Source of the DNA: SMTZ1-83 sp048884925
GTDB lineage: Archaea > Asgardarchaeota > Thorarchaeia > Thorarchaeales > Thorarchaeaceae
Assembly (NCBI GenBank): GCA_048884925.1
Contig: JBHLQK010000156.1
Span: forward strand, 1-7,451
Length of the DNA: 7,451 nucleotides
Reading direction: 5' to 3'
Shown here one piece after another: positions 1 to 6,567 of the stretch. The translations under genes and the position numbers were made by a program. Each line of letters begins with the position of its first letter. Position 1 is the stretch's first letter. A model generated the notes under the pieces. That model saw only the letters and a list, made by a program, of their open reading frames with translations. It had not been told where the DNA came from and ran no database searches.

Positions 1-63
1 TTCAGAGGTTTGAGCCCAGCAGAAGTTGAGAGGGAATCTGCACTGGCCGTTCCAGAGAATTAG
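1..63 (+). CDS. C-terminal fragment of an unidentified protein (5' end outside the window)
   Basis: Reading frame 1 is open from the first base and ends at TAG 61-63, giving 20 residues that close with SPAEVERESALAVPEN. The other two forward frames stop within about 35 bases. The fragment is charged, alanine-rich and helix-like, as is common at protein C-termini. Its stop overlaps by four bases the stop of the leftward M48 protease gene (TAA on the minus strand, 62-60), so the two genes converge tail to tail with no room for a terminator. GLSPAEVE loosely recalls the C-terminal helical lid of AAA+ ATPases, but 20 residues cannot support a family call. Both minus-strand frames I checked here are also open, so openness alone is weak evidence. 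Confidence 0.45.
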   Translation, partial: FRGLSPAEVERESALAVPEN

Positions 64-1400
64 AGTTCAAACGCATCCGCTATCGTGAGAACTCGTCTTC
101 TGAAGTCAGGATGACTCAATGCCATGAAATTCCTTCCTACTTCACTGTCGAACATTAGCTTCTTTGGATTTGTTCTCAATAGCTCAAGCAGATCTTTGAG
201 CTCATCATTTGAAAGGCGACGGTCACCATCATAATCAACTGATCTCCAGTCAATCGTCTTTGGCGTCTTATCTTCTTTTTCAGATGGTTCCTTTTTCTGA
301 GGTTTTTTATCCTCAAGAAACTGCATGGCTGGTTCAACAGCGGTCCTTATCTGCTCATCAGAGAGAGCAACTCCGTAGACCTCTCTCATATGTTTTAGTC
401 GAGTTGCCAAGAATACCCAAGGAGCCATCTCTCGTGCATTATTTTCGTCAATGCCATCAAGGGGATACTGCTCAATCATGCGGATAAGTTCCTTCTGCGT
501 CACGACACCACTCCGTTCCGGGTTGAGCGACTCCAACCATCGAATTTCATCAATTAGAACAGAAATGGCCTCAGATCTCTGACCAAGTCGAATCAGTCCA
601 TTTATTGTCTGTTCAGCACCAATCACCTCAGAAGCATGATAATCGGACAGTAGTTCTGCCTCGCGCGAACCTTTCTGCATAAGGAACATTGAAACAGTAG
701 CCAAAAATCTAGACAGGCCGAAGAATGCCAAGAGAACAAGTATGCGAATTCCTGCAAGAATAAAATCACCAGCGGCAAAAAGGGCTTCTGATACAGCCAA
801 TGCTAATCGTACGTAGACATAGAGGTAGATTGTATCAATAAAGAAAGCCGGCATTCTTGCGAGAATCTGAATTATTGAATCACGATTCTTGATGTGTCCA
901 AGCTCATGAGCGATTATGGCTTTTACTTCCTCTGGCTGCAGCACCTCCAGGATATTACTATGGACAGCAATGATAGAACCCATCAATGGAAGGCTGAAGG
1001 TGAATGCATTGGGCAGAGGGGATTTCATGAGAAAGATTCTACCTACAGAAACGCCGCTCAGCTTTGCAGTTTCCAGGGTCCAATCGACTATCTGATCCCG
1101 GGAGTATTGGCATAACCATACCTCGGGGGCCTTATACTCAGGATATAGCCGCAATAGGTCAGGACTCCTTTGCATGGATATTGCGACATAATATACAAGA
1201 AACAGTTGGAGGAAGCTGATTCCTATGAGTAATGTGAACGAGGCAAGCGGGTCGAACCTAGAGAAGTCAATGCCTACAACAAGTGGATTTGCTTCATCAA
1301 GATACAGAACTGACACGAATACAATTTGTACAATATCCAATATCAGAAACGCATATAGTGCCGTCCACTTTCTTTTTGCGACTTCCTCGATAGTGTCCAC
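60..1400 (-). CDS. M48 family (HtpX-like) membrane zinc metalloprotease with an EF-hand-like insertion
   Basis: Integral-membrane zinc endopeptidase of 446 residues, starting at GTG (1400-1398) behind a GAGGGAG ribosome site. Two N-terminal TM segments (about 14-33 and 52-75) precede the catalytic helix HELGH at 165-169, in the typical HtpX context HELGHIKNRDS. Zinc ligands are H165 and H169, with E166 as catalytic base. Two further hydrophobic segments follow (about 185-206 and 213-241). The third ligand is E249, in SREAELLSDYHA, which fits the M48 SRxxExxADxxA signature. The protein ends with the family's HP...R motif (H430-P431). HtpX proteins are usually near 290 residues; here about 150 extra residues lie between E249 and H430. 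They include a K/E/P-rich linker (364-381) and a calcium-loop-like DYDGDRRLSNDE (389-400). Lysines and arginines after the N-terminus place the active site and loop in the cytoplasm. HtpX homologues act in membrane-protein quality control; the substrate here is unknown. The gene lies 70 bases downstream of a Rab-like GTPase on the same strand. Confidence 0.92.
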   Translation of the reverse strand: MDTIEEVAKRKWTALYAFLILDIVQIVFVSVLYLDEANPLVVGIDFSRFDPLASFTLLIGISFLQLFLVYYVAISMQRSPDLLRLYPEYKAPEVWLCQYSRDQIVDWTLETAKLSGVSVGRIFLMKSPLPNAFTFSLPLMGSIIAVHSNILEVLQPEEVKAIIAHELGHIKNRDSIIQILARMPAFFIDTIYLYVYVRLALAVSEALFAAGDFILAGIRILVLLAFFGLSRFLATVSMFLMQKGSREAELLSDYHASEVIGAEQTINGLIRLGQRSEAISVLIDEIRWLESLNPERSGVVTQKELIRMIEQYPLDGIDENNAREMAPWVFLATRLKHMREVYGVALSDEQIRTAVEPAMQFLEDKKPQKKEPSEKEDKTPKTIDWRSVDYDGDRRLSNDELKDLLELLRTNPKKLMFDSEVGRNFMALSHPDFRRRVLTIADAFEL

Positions 1401-1428
1401 ATTGACTCCCTCAAATCAATCTTGAGAG

Positions 1429-1435
1429 TTTAAAA
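1429..1435 (-). promoter_or_regulatory. Possible TATA box for the M48 protease gene
   Basis: On the minus strand TTTTAAA lies 28 bases upstream of the GTG start, inside the 70-base gap after the GTPase gene. Archaeal TATA boxes sit about 25-30 bases before the transcription start, so this box would give a nearly leaderless transcript. The GAGGGAG motif closer to the GTG suggests that translation within a longer GTPase-protease mRNA is also possible. The box rests on sequence pattern alone. Confidence 0.3.
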
Positions 1436-1470
1436 TGCGATTTAACTGTTGGGACATGACACTGGATATC

Positions 1471-2022
1471 TCAAGCATTTAAAGAACGAGTCTTGACAAG
1501 TTGTCTGGACTCGGTTGCCGCTTGAAGAAAGAGCTCTGCTACATTCATCCCCGTCTTGGCACTTGCCTCGAAATACTTCAAAGTTAGAATATCAGCCATT
1601 CTACGCCCGTCCTCAGCAGTGACTTCAAATTGATCCTCCAAATCAGCCTTGTTGCCCACTAGAGAACCTCTTGGGAAAAGCCGTTCGGGAATATTCACGT
1701 TCTTTGTCAAGGAGCTATGCCATTCAGGAATTTGATCAAAGGTTGACGTGTCAGTTTTATCGAAGACAAGAATCATATGGTGAGAACCAGCAAAAAAACG
1801 ACTTCTAAGACCTGTGAAAGTGGACTGGCCTCCAATATCAACGATCGTTAGGACAACGGAACCATCGGGAAAATCAAAGGTGGCTGCTTTCATGTCCATT
1901 CCAACTGTGGCTGTATACCCATCCTTGAATTCACCCATCTGATATCTCCTGATGAGGGAGCTTTTTCCAACATTTGGAGGGCCAAGAACGATGGCCTTGT
2001 ATACTTCTGCCAGGTCGTACAA
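1471..2022 (-). CDS. Rab/Ras-like small GTPase without a lipidation motif
   Basis: Cytosolic GTP-binding switch of 183 residues with a complete G domain. G1 is GPPNVGKS (14-21). Switch I is YTATVGMDM with G2 Thr39, closely matching the Rab pattern Y-x-x-T-x-G-x-D. G3 is VDIGGQ (61-66), keeping Asp62 and the catalytic-type Gln66. G4 is NKAD (124-127) and G5 is SAK (154-156). Length is normal for Ras-superfamily proteins. DIGGQ resembles Arf/G-alpha DVGGQ more than Rab DTAGQ. The protein contains no cysteine and ends KTRSLNA, so it cannot be prenylated like eukaryotic Rabs; any membrane contact must be through partners. The start is TTG at 2022-2020, with AAGGGG directly abutting it, and a stop codon lies six codons upstream in frame (2040-2038). 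No later start keeps the first beta strand. The M48 protease gene follows 70 bases downstream. Such GTPases are abundant in Asgard archaea; the specific role is unknown. Confidence 0.93.
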   Translation of the reverse strand: MYDLAEVYKAIVLGPPNVGKSSLIRRYQMGEFKDGYTATVGMDMKAATFDFPDGSVVLTIVDIGGQSTFTGLRSRFFAGSHHMILVFDKTDTSTFDQIPEWHSSLTKNVNIPERLFPRGSLVGNKADLEDQFEVTAEDGRRMADILTLKYFEASAKTGMNVAELFLQAATESRQLVKTRSLNA

Positions 2023-2090
2023 CCCCTTGCCTGCAATCTAGCCCAACATTCATCGCTTTTCAGCATTGGGGCGTCATATTCTCCTTCAGG

Positions 2091-2100
2091 ATAAATTCCT
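2091..2100 (-). promoter_or_regulatory. Weak TATA-like candidate for the GTPase gene
   Basis: On the minus strand AGGAATTTAT combines a purine-rich BRE-like stretch with an AT-rich TATA-like stretch, about 70 bases upstream of the TTG start. It would predict an mRNA leader of roughly 45 bases. It is the best candidate I see on this strand of the divergent intergenic region (2023-2155), but the match is loose. Confidence 0.22.
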
Positions 2101-2115
2101 CCTCTGTCACCTATA

Positions 2116-2126
2116 GAAGCCTTTTA
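2116..2126 (+). promoter_or_regulatory. BRE/TATA-like promoter box of the thioredoxin-like gene
   Basis: GAAGCCTTTTA has a purine-rich BRE-like start followed by a TTTTA core, and ends 29 bases before the ATG at 2156. At usual archaeal TATA-to-start spacing, transcription would begin near 2149-2151, giving a very short leader. The same 11 bases recur upstream of the rubredoxin gene at 6637-6647. No transcription evidence is available here. Confidence 0.45.
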
Positions 2127-2155
2127 GAGGGGACATAGCCCGTGACAGGAATGTC

Positions 2156-2629
2156 ATGGTCGACTTGGATAATATTAGAAAGCGAACAAAGAACGCTAGG
2201 GACTACGTTGAGAGTATTGAGGGAAAACCAGGCGGCCAATTCCTGGAGGTCTATGACGAATACAAGCTGGACCCCCTAGCGATTGAAGAACTCAAGCCCC
2301 TAGTTAAAGGCCTCACATTTGTTGTGATGAGCGCAGGCTGGTGTAAGGACTGCAGATTCGCACTTCCTGTTCTCATGCACTTGGAGGAGCAAATAGACTT
2401 AGACGTCCGATGCTTTGGCGGAATCAAGACAGCTCCGCTCGATCCAAATCATCAGTGGAAGATTCCACCTTCGCCCCCTGAGATGGAGGAATGGGGAGTA
2501 ACGGCAATTCCGTGGATTGAGATTCTAGACAGCAATGGCAAAAGAGTTGCGGTCATCATTGAGAAGCCCACAGTGAAACCAACTCTGGAAGCTGAGATAG
2601 TTCATGTTTTAAAAGAGGCGTTGGCGTAG
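2156..2629 (+). CDS. Thioredoxin-fold protein with a WCKDC active site
   Basis: A 157-residue soluble protein with no signal peptide or TM segment, so probably a cytosolic thiol-disulfide oxidoreductase. The redox motif is W62-C63-K64-D65-C66 after a hydrophobic strand (LTFVVMSAGWC), with a cis-proline context AIP at 117-119, as in thioredoxins. A third cysteine, C86, follows in VRCFGG. About 45 residues precede the thioredoxin fold, and a proline-rich stretch (WKIPPSPPEMEEWG, 101-114) sits before the cis-proline, so this is not a minimal thioredoxin. It may belong to the WCxDC group that includes the Thioredoxin_9 family; I cannot confirm this. The start is ATG 2156 with AGGA five bases upstream; the ATG at 2151 is in another frame that gives no plausible protein. 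It is divergent from the GTPase gene, and the next membrane-protein gene begins 52 bases downstream, so co-transcription is likely. Partner reductase and substrates are unknown. Confidence 0.85.
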   Translation: MVDLDNIRKRTKNARDYVESIEGKPGGQFLEVYDEYKLDPLAIEELKPLVKGLTFVVMSAGWCKDCRFALPVLMHLEEQIDLDVRCFGGIKTAPLDPNHQWKIPPSPPEMEEWGVTAIPWIEILDSNGKRVAVIIEKPTVKPTLEAEIVHVLKEALA

Positions 2630-2667
2630 AAATAAAAGCAATAATCGTCAGTCATTGAGGTAGTTCT

Positions 2668-2673
2668 AGGAGG
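2668..2673 (+). promoter_or_regulatory. Shine-Dalgarno AGGAGG that fixes the start of the membrane-protein gene
   Basis: AGGAGG is followed by eight bases and then ATG at 2682. The in-frame TTG at 2676 would be only two bases away, too close for a normal initiation complex. The spacing therefore favours ATG 2682, which shortens the protein by two residues. Confidence 0.7.
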
Positions 2674-2681
2674 ATTTGGAG

Positions 2682-3917
2682 ATGGAAATCCCCGTTCTTA
2701 CAAGATTCATAAAAGGCCTAAGATTATTCTTCGAGTCCAAGAGGCTCAAATGGTTCACCCTAATCTTTCTTTTATCAGCGATATTCGTGTTCGTTCTAAG
2801 GGAGCTGGGCAATATTTGGCCAACTACAGGATTGATTACAGTTCTCGGCGGAGTATTTCCGACATACTTCATGATTGCGGCGTTTTTGGCCTTGTTTGGT
2901 CTGCAAAGATTCCTTGCAGATGAAGAATCGTATGGCAAATCATTTGCGCTATTCATTCCTTCGATTATTGCCAGTATTGTTCTGTATGTCTTTTTGTTTA
3001 TCTTCGCAAATGCGCTATGGTTCTTCATCTTCTTTTGGATAGCATTCTTCGGATGGATAGTATTTCAGGCTTTCATTTCCTCCCGAAGCGCGTTGGGCTA
3101 TGCTGAGGGTGTTGACATAAAACATCGCTCGAAAGCAGTCACTGTATTCTTTGGCACATTATACTTGGCCAGTTATTTCATTATTATTGGAGCCTTCATC
3201 ATTATGCTCATACTCAACCCTGCCATTTTCTCCACTGAAACTGGATTGCTTGTTATTGCAGGGGCATTAATTGGAGTGATTATTGCTGCTGGATACAATT
3301 TCCTTAATGGCATCCTGATACTCAGATACCGGAACAAAGTCATGGGAGATAACCTTGCACTATTAGGCCTCTTCATTGCCTTTTACGTGGCATATTTCCT
3401 CTATAATGTCCTGAAACCAGATCCAACGGGCATTGACCTGTTTTCCTCAATCATTGATATTGGGGTATCTGTCTTCTTTGTCCTCTATGCAATGAGCTCA
3501 GTGGGGTTGACTCTCTCAGCTAGAGCTGAACTGGAAACTAGATGGAAGATTTCGAAAGAACTGGCGGCTGCCATCACTTTCTTCCTGGCATCCGGATACC
3601 TCGTTGTAGAAGCGGCTTTTGAATCTGCAGGCTTCGCGATTTTGGAGCGCGGGCCAGACATAATCAAACTCATTCTATTTCCAGGGGTAGCATTACTAAT
3701 GGCATTGCTATTCATTAGGCGGGCAGGTAGAGCGCTTCCAGAACCAGCTCCAATGCCTGAAGAAGCACCAGTCCTGACAGAAGATGAGGCAATAGAAGAA
3801 GCGGAACCTGAGCCAGCTGAAGAGGAATTGGGCGTAGAAGAATCAGTTGAACCGGATTTGGAAGAGCCAGAGGATATCATCGAGGAAGATAATTCCGTCG
3901 ATGAATATTCCGATTAG
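2682..3917 (+). CDS. Polytopic membrane protein with a long acidic C-terminal tail, function unknown
   Basis: A 411-residue protein that I do not recognise. After a basic N-terminus (TRFIKGLRLFFESKRLK) come about ten hydrophobic segments, at roughly 23-39, 47-73, 89-108, 110-132, 152-178, 187-213, 226-243, 253-278, 296-315 and 328-346. The last ends at the basic patch RRAGRALP, which by the positive-inside rule puts the tail in the cytoplasm. The tail (about 354-411) is almost entirely E, D, P and small residues: 27 of the last 59 are acidic and none is lysine or arginine. There is no cysteine and no recognisable transporter or enzyme motif. The acidic tail could bind cations, basic proteins or an adaptor, but nothing shows which. 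ATG 2682 is chosen because AGGAGG lies eight bases before it. The gene follows the thioredoxin-like gene by 52 bases with no visible terminator between them, so the two may share a transcript. A 170-base gap follows. Confidence 0.85.
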   Translation: MEIPVLTRFIKGLRLFFESKRLKWFTLIFLLSAIFVFVLRELGNIWPTTGLITVLGGVFPTYFMIAAFLALFGLQRFLADEESYGKSFALFIPSIIASIVLYVFLFIFANALWFFIFFWIAFFGWIVFQAFISSRSALGYAEGVDIKHRSKAVTVFFGTLYLASYFIIIGAFIIMLILNPAIFSTETGLLVIAGALIGVIIAAGYNFLNGILILRYRNKVMGDNLALLGLFIAFYVAYFLYNVLKPDPTGIDLFSSIIDIGVSVFFVLYAMSSVGLTLSARAELETRWKISKELAAAITFFLASGYLVVEAAFESAGFAILERGPDIIKLILFPGVALLMALLFIRRAGRALPEPAPMPEEAPVLTEDEAIEEAEPEPAEEELGVEESVEPDLEEPEDIIEEDNSVDEYSD

Positions 3918-4087
3918 ACTAAGTGCTTGATAATGGCATTTCACCGAGTTCGACTACACTGTATGCCGGAATAGGCGACAAAGGTTCAAATACGTACTTT
4001 CCGCATACCCTACTGTTCGTGTAGTGTTTTTGTTAGGGGACTTAATGCCCTATACTACCGAGAATATACTCCTAAGGAGAAATACTC
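3918..4087 (+). promoter_or_regulatory. Intergenic leader of the surface-protein gene
   Basis: This 170-base gap carries the upstream region of the large surface protein. A GGAG Shine-Dalgarno site (4076-4079) lies eight bases before the ATG. TATACT occurs twice (4051-4056 and 4065-4070), and a T5 run stands at 4027-4031. The TATACT copies are TATA-like but so close to the ATG that transcription would start in or after the ribosome site, so I cannot name the promoter. No hairpin terminator for the preceding gene is evident. Confidence 0.35.
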
Positions 4088-6544
4088 ATGAGTACTAAAA
4101 GAAATAACCTGCTTCTAGCTGCATTCGTTGTGATGACTCTGGTCTTCCCAGTGGTTGCAGGTAGTACGCAGGGCACGCCGAACTCCATCATCTCTTCGGC
4201 AGTGGTGGCTGAGGATGGAACTCCAAATGTTGCCACGATAGAAGGGATGGGATCCTATGTGGATGCCTGGGGTGGAGTTTACAATATTATAGCGTCAGTA
4301 CAAAATGCAACGCATTATGGTTACGCTCACACGTCTACACTTGAAACGATAGTGACTAGCCAGATGGAAACACAGGATGGCTACGTAAGTCATTCAGAAT
4401 TCGCCTTCATGGGACTTACTCCGTTCCCCAACGGAGCGATCGGAGGTCCTATGGCAGTTCTTCAGATACAGGTCGATCCCATATGGGAAGTACCTGCGAC
4501 GCTCGCCGATGCGTCGCTTACAGACTTGACTACAAACGAGGCCATTGCACTTGCTGAAGAGATAGTAGCCGTTTACGAAACCGCACTAGGAATCGAAATG
4601 GACAGACTTGAAATCGTCAAATCAGAAGCTTACCAATGGTTATCATATGCCGATGTCCAGGACTCATCTTATTCGTATATGATGACATACATCGATATGA
4701 TGACTGCTAGTGATGGTGAAACTGCAATGCCACTATTCCTTGATCGTCTTGCCAATCTTGGCGGATTCATGGATTTGGTGGACTCGCCTGATTGGCCAAG
4801 CCTCTTGACGGTCGCAGTAGAGGCTTTTAGACCGTACCATAGACTTCCCTTCTACGATAATACCTCAAGCTTTGCGGGCAACTTCTTCCAAGGTAGCTCC
4901 TACTACTATATTAGAGCGGATGCTTCCCACACTGACCTTGTTGAAGAGGTTCAAGGGGGAGTTATTTGCGCAGTAGCATTTGAAGAACCTGGTGTTGTCG
5001 ATGCTGTAGCGGGTGATGAAACCTACTCCCTGAAATCTCACGTTGGCCATACTGGCAACATTCAGACAAAGATGGATCAAGATTCATCCTCTAATTCGAT
5101 ATCAGTTATTCTTGGTGCCTCACCCGGCTCATTAACAATTCCCGAGTTACCAGCTTCGTGGATAAGTCTTGATGATAGCTTTGAGATACCAACCAACATT
5201 TCAATGGAGCCATATCTCTACATAGAAGAGAACACAACCCTTGGTGATGCGCTAAAGGAGATTCTGTCCGTGTTACCCAAGGGGCTTGCTCTTGAAGCGA
5301 ACGCTATGCTCCTTGATGTCAACATGACATCAATCGCGGACGGTGTCAGCGATATGATAGATGCCTTCTGGGGCGTTCCTGCTATTTGGCTGGATATCAA
5401 AACTGCTATCCTTAGCCTTGATCTATCTGATCCAAATATATTCCCTATCACTCCAGTTGAAGAGATCAACTTTGATCTTCTTGCTGAAATTATGGCACAA
5501 GCAGGCATGAATCCCGAGGCGCTCATATCAAGGATTGACGAAACCCTAGCTCAAGCAAATCCAGTCGCTGCAATCCTGGAGGCGTTCATCGACTACTTTG
5601 ATACATACAATCTGTTGGACATTCTTGCACCAGCTGTCTTTTCAGACCCAGTCGCTTTGGAAGGTTATCTTGACACTTTCATCGATGGTGTCGCTACCTA
5701 TTTGAAAGACTTTGCAGGTGTCGATCTTGCCGCCGAGTTCCAGACAAAGGATGAAATCGCTGCATTCGTAGAGGACCATTGGGAGCTCGCTCTTGGAGCA
5801 CTCTGGTACGCAATGGCTAATGATGACCTCACAGGCATCAAGAGTGCAATTGTCGACATGTTGGACATGGAGAACATAGCTGAGCAATTCATCCCATACT
5901 TGATGGCCGACCTAGGTTCATCATGGTTGGGAGGGATCGGCTTTCTAGGAGCTGCTAATGTCAACCTAACGGCGATGACATTTGAATCATTGAATGTTGC
6001 TGATGTCACTCTGACATTTGATGCAGATCCTGATGCACTTGATGTTGTTGGTCCATACCTTGTTGTCACTAAAGGCACCAGCAATAGGACTGTGAATGTT
6101 GGCGAAATGGTAGATTTCACCATCACTGTCCATAACTACGGTAATGGAATTGCACACGATATTATGGTCCTAGATGGCATGAGTTCTGGATTCGATGGCG
6201 AGCGCGAGTTCACTTGGGAACGAGCAGAGCTAAATCCAGGTGCTACATGGACCATAGAGTTCGTCGTGGAAGCCACTGATGCTGGACTATTCATGGACTA
6301 TCCAGCTATCTGTGTCTACTTCAACACCTCAATAGCAACATTCGACCCACTCTTCGCTGAAACATGGCCAGGTACCGCAAGGTACACATGGTCAGCACCA
6401 GGTTACCAAATTCAGGTACTTGGCGGAGCAGGCAACTGGTGGGAGGGACAGATTCTTGGAATCCCAACTCTCTATGTCGTTGCTGGCATCGGCGGCGTTG
6501 CTGTAATCGGTGTTGCTCTTCTGGTGATACGACGCAGGGGTTAG
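4088..6544 (+). CDS. Secreted, C-terminally membrane-anchored surface glycoprotein with a CARDB/DUF11-like domain
   Basis: An 818-residue cell-envelope protein. The N-terminus is a Sec-type signal peptide: basic STKRNN, hydrophobic core 8-23, likely cleavage after VVA (24). The C-terminus has one hydrophobic helix (about 792-814) followed by RRRG, so the bulk lies outside the cell. Residues about 25-350 form an aromatic- and threonine-rich region of no recognised family. About 350-625 look mainly helical and acidic. About 655-752 form a beta-rich domain resembling CARDB/DUF11 modules (VNVGEMVDFTITVHNYGNG), a fold often found as a stalk or adhesion unit in archaeal surface proteins. A tryptophan-rich stretch (NWWEG) precedes the anchor. 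There are eight N-x-S/T sequons, at N73, N258, N370, N382, N412, N626, N666 and N746, and only two cysteines after the signal peptide (C294, C742). No protease or enzyme motif is visible. The gene appears monocistronic and ends at a strong hairpin. An S-layer-associated or adhesive role is inference. Confidence 0.85.
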   Translation: MSTKRNNLLLAAFVVMTLVFPVVAGSTQGTPNSIISSAVVAEDGTPNVATIEGMGSYVDAWGGVYNIIASVQNATHYGYAHTSTLETIVTSQMETQDGYVSHSEFAFMGLTPFPNGAIGGPMAVLQIQVDPIWEVPATLADASLTDLTTNEAIALAEEIVAVYETALGIEMDRLEIVKSEAYQWLSYADVQDSSYSYMMTYIDMMTASDGETAMPLFLDRLANLGGFMDLVDSPDWPSLLTVAVEAFRPYHRLPFYDNTSSFAGNFFQGSSYYYIRADASHTDLVEEVQGGVICAVAFEEPGVVDAVAGDETYSLKSHVGHTGNIQTKMDQDSSSNSISVILGASPGSLTIPELPASWISLDDSFEIPTNISMEPYLYIEENTTLGDALKEILSVLPKGLALEANAMLLDVNMTSIADGVSDMIDAFWGVPAIWLDIKTAILSLDLSDPNIFPITPVEEINFDLLAEIMAQAGMNPEALISRIDETLAQANPVAAILEAFIDYFDTYNLLDILAPAVFSDPVALEGYLDTFIDGVATYLKDFAGVDLAAEFQTKDEIAAFVEDHWELALGALWYAMANDDLTGIKSAIVDMLDMENIAEQFIPYLMADLGSSWLGGIGFLGAANVNLTAMTFESLNVADVTLTFDADPDALDVVGPYLVVTKGTSNRTVNVGEMVDFTITVHNYGNGIAHDIMVLDGMSSGFDGEREFTWERAELNPGATWTIEFVVEATDAGLFMDYPAICVYFNTSIATFDPLFAETWPGTARYTWSAPGYQIQVLGGAGNWWEGQILGIPTLYVVAGIGGVAVIGVALLVIRRRG

Positions 6545-6567
6545 ATTCGCCCCGACATAATACAGGT

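Noticed and set aside
2151..2153. ATG five bases before the thioredoxin-like start.
   Set aside because: It is in a different frame whose translation is not protein-like; the thioredoxin frame needs ATG 2156.
2023..2155. Possible C/D-box-like RNA in the divergent region (CTGA followed by GCGATGA on the minus strand).
   Set aside because: The boxes do not match consensus in order and spacing, and no terminal stem is visible.
2676..2678. TTG as start of the membrane-protein gene.
   Set aside because: It lies only two bases after AGGAGG, while the in-frame ATG at 2682 has ideal eight-base spacing.
3485..3880. A leftward open frame opposite the acidic tail, rich in Ser, Gly and Ala.
   Set aside because: It is the antisense reading of E/P-rich codons (Glu codons read as Ser/Phe), has no ribosome site, and conflicts with a clear membrane protein.
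4069..4079. CTCC-TAA-GGAG could fold and hide the Shine-Dalgarno site of the surface-protein gene.
   Set aside because: The stem is only four base pairs with a three-base loop and does not extend; too weak to call a regulatory hairpin.
4083..4094. A 12-base perfect palindrome (TACTCATGAGTA) centred on the surface-protein start codon.
   Set aside because: A palindrome of this length is expected once or twice by chance in a window of this size, and no second copy supports an operator.
5218..6126. Several leftward open frames of 80-140 codons within the surface-protein gene.
   Set aside because: They overlap each other and the main frame, have no leader signals, and their composition is typical of reverse-complement shadows.
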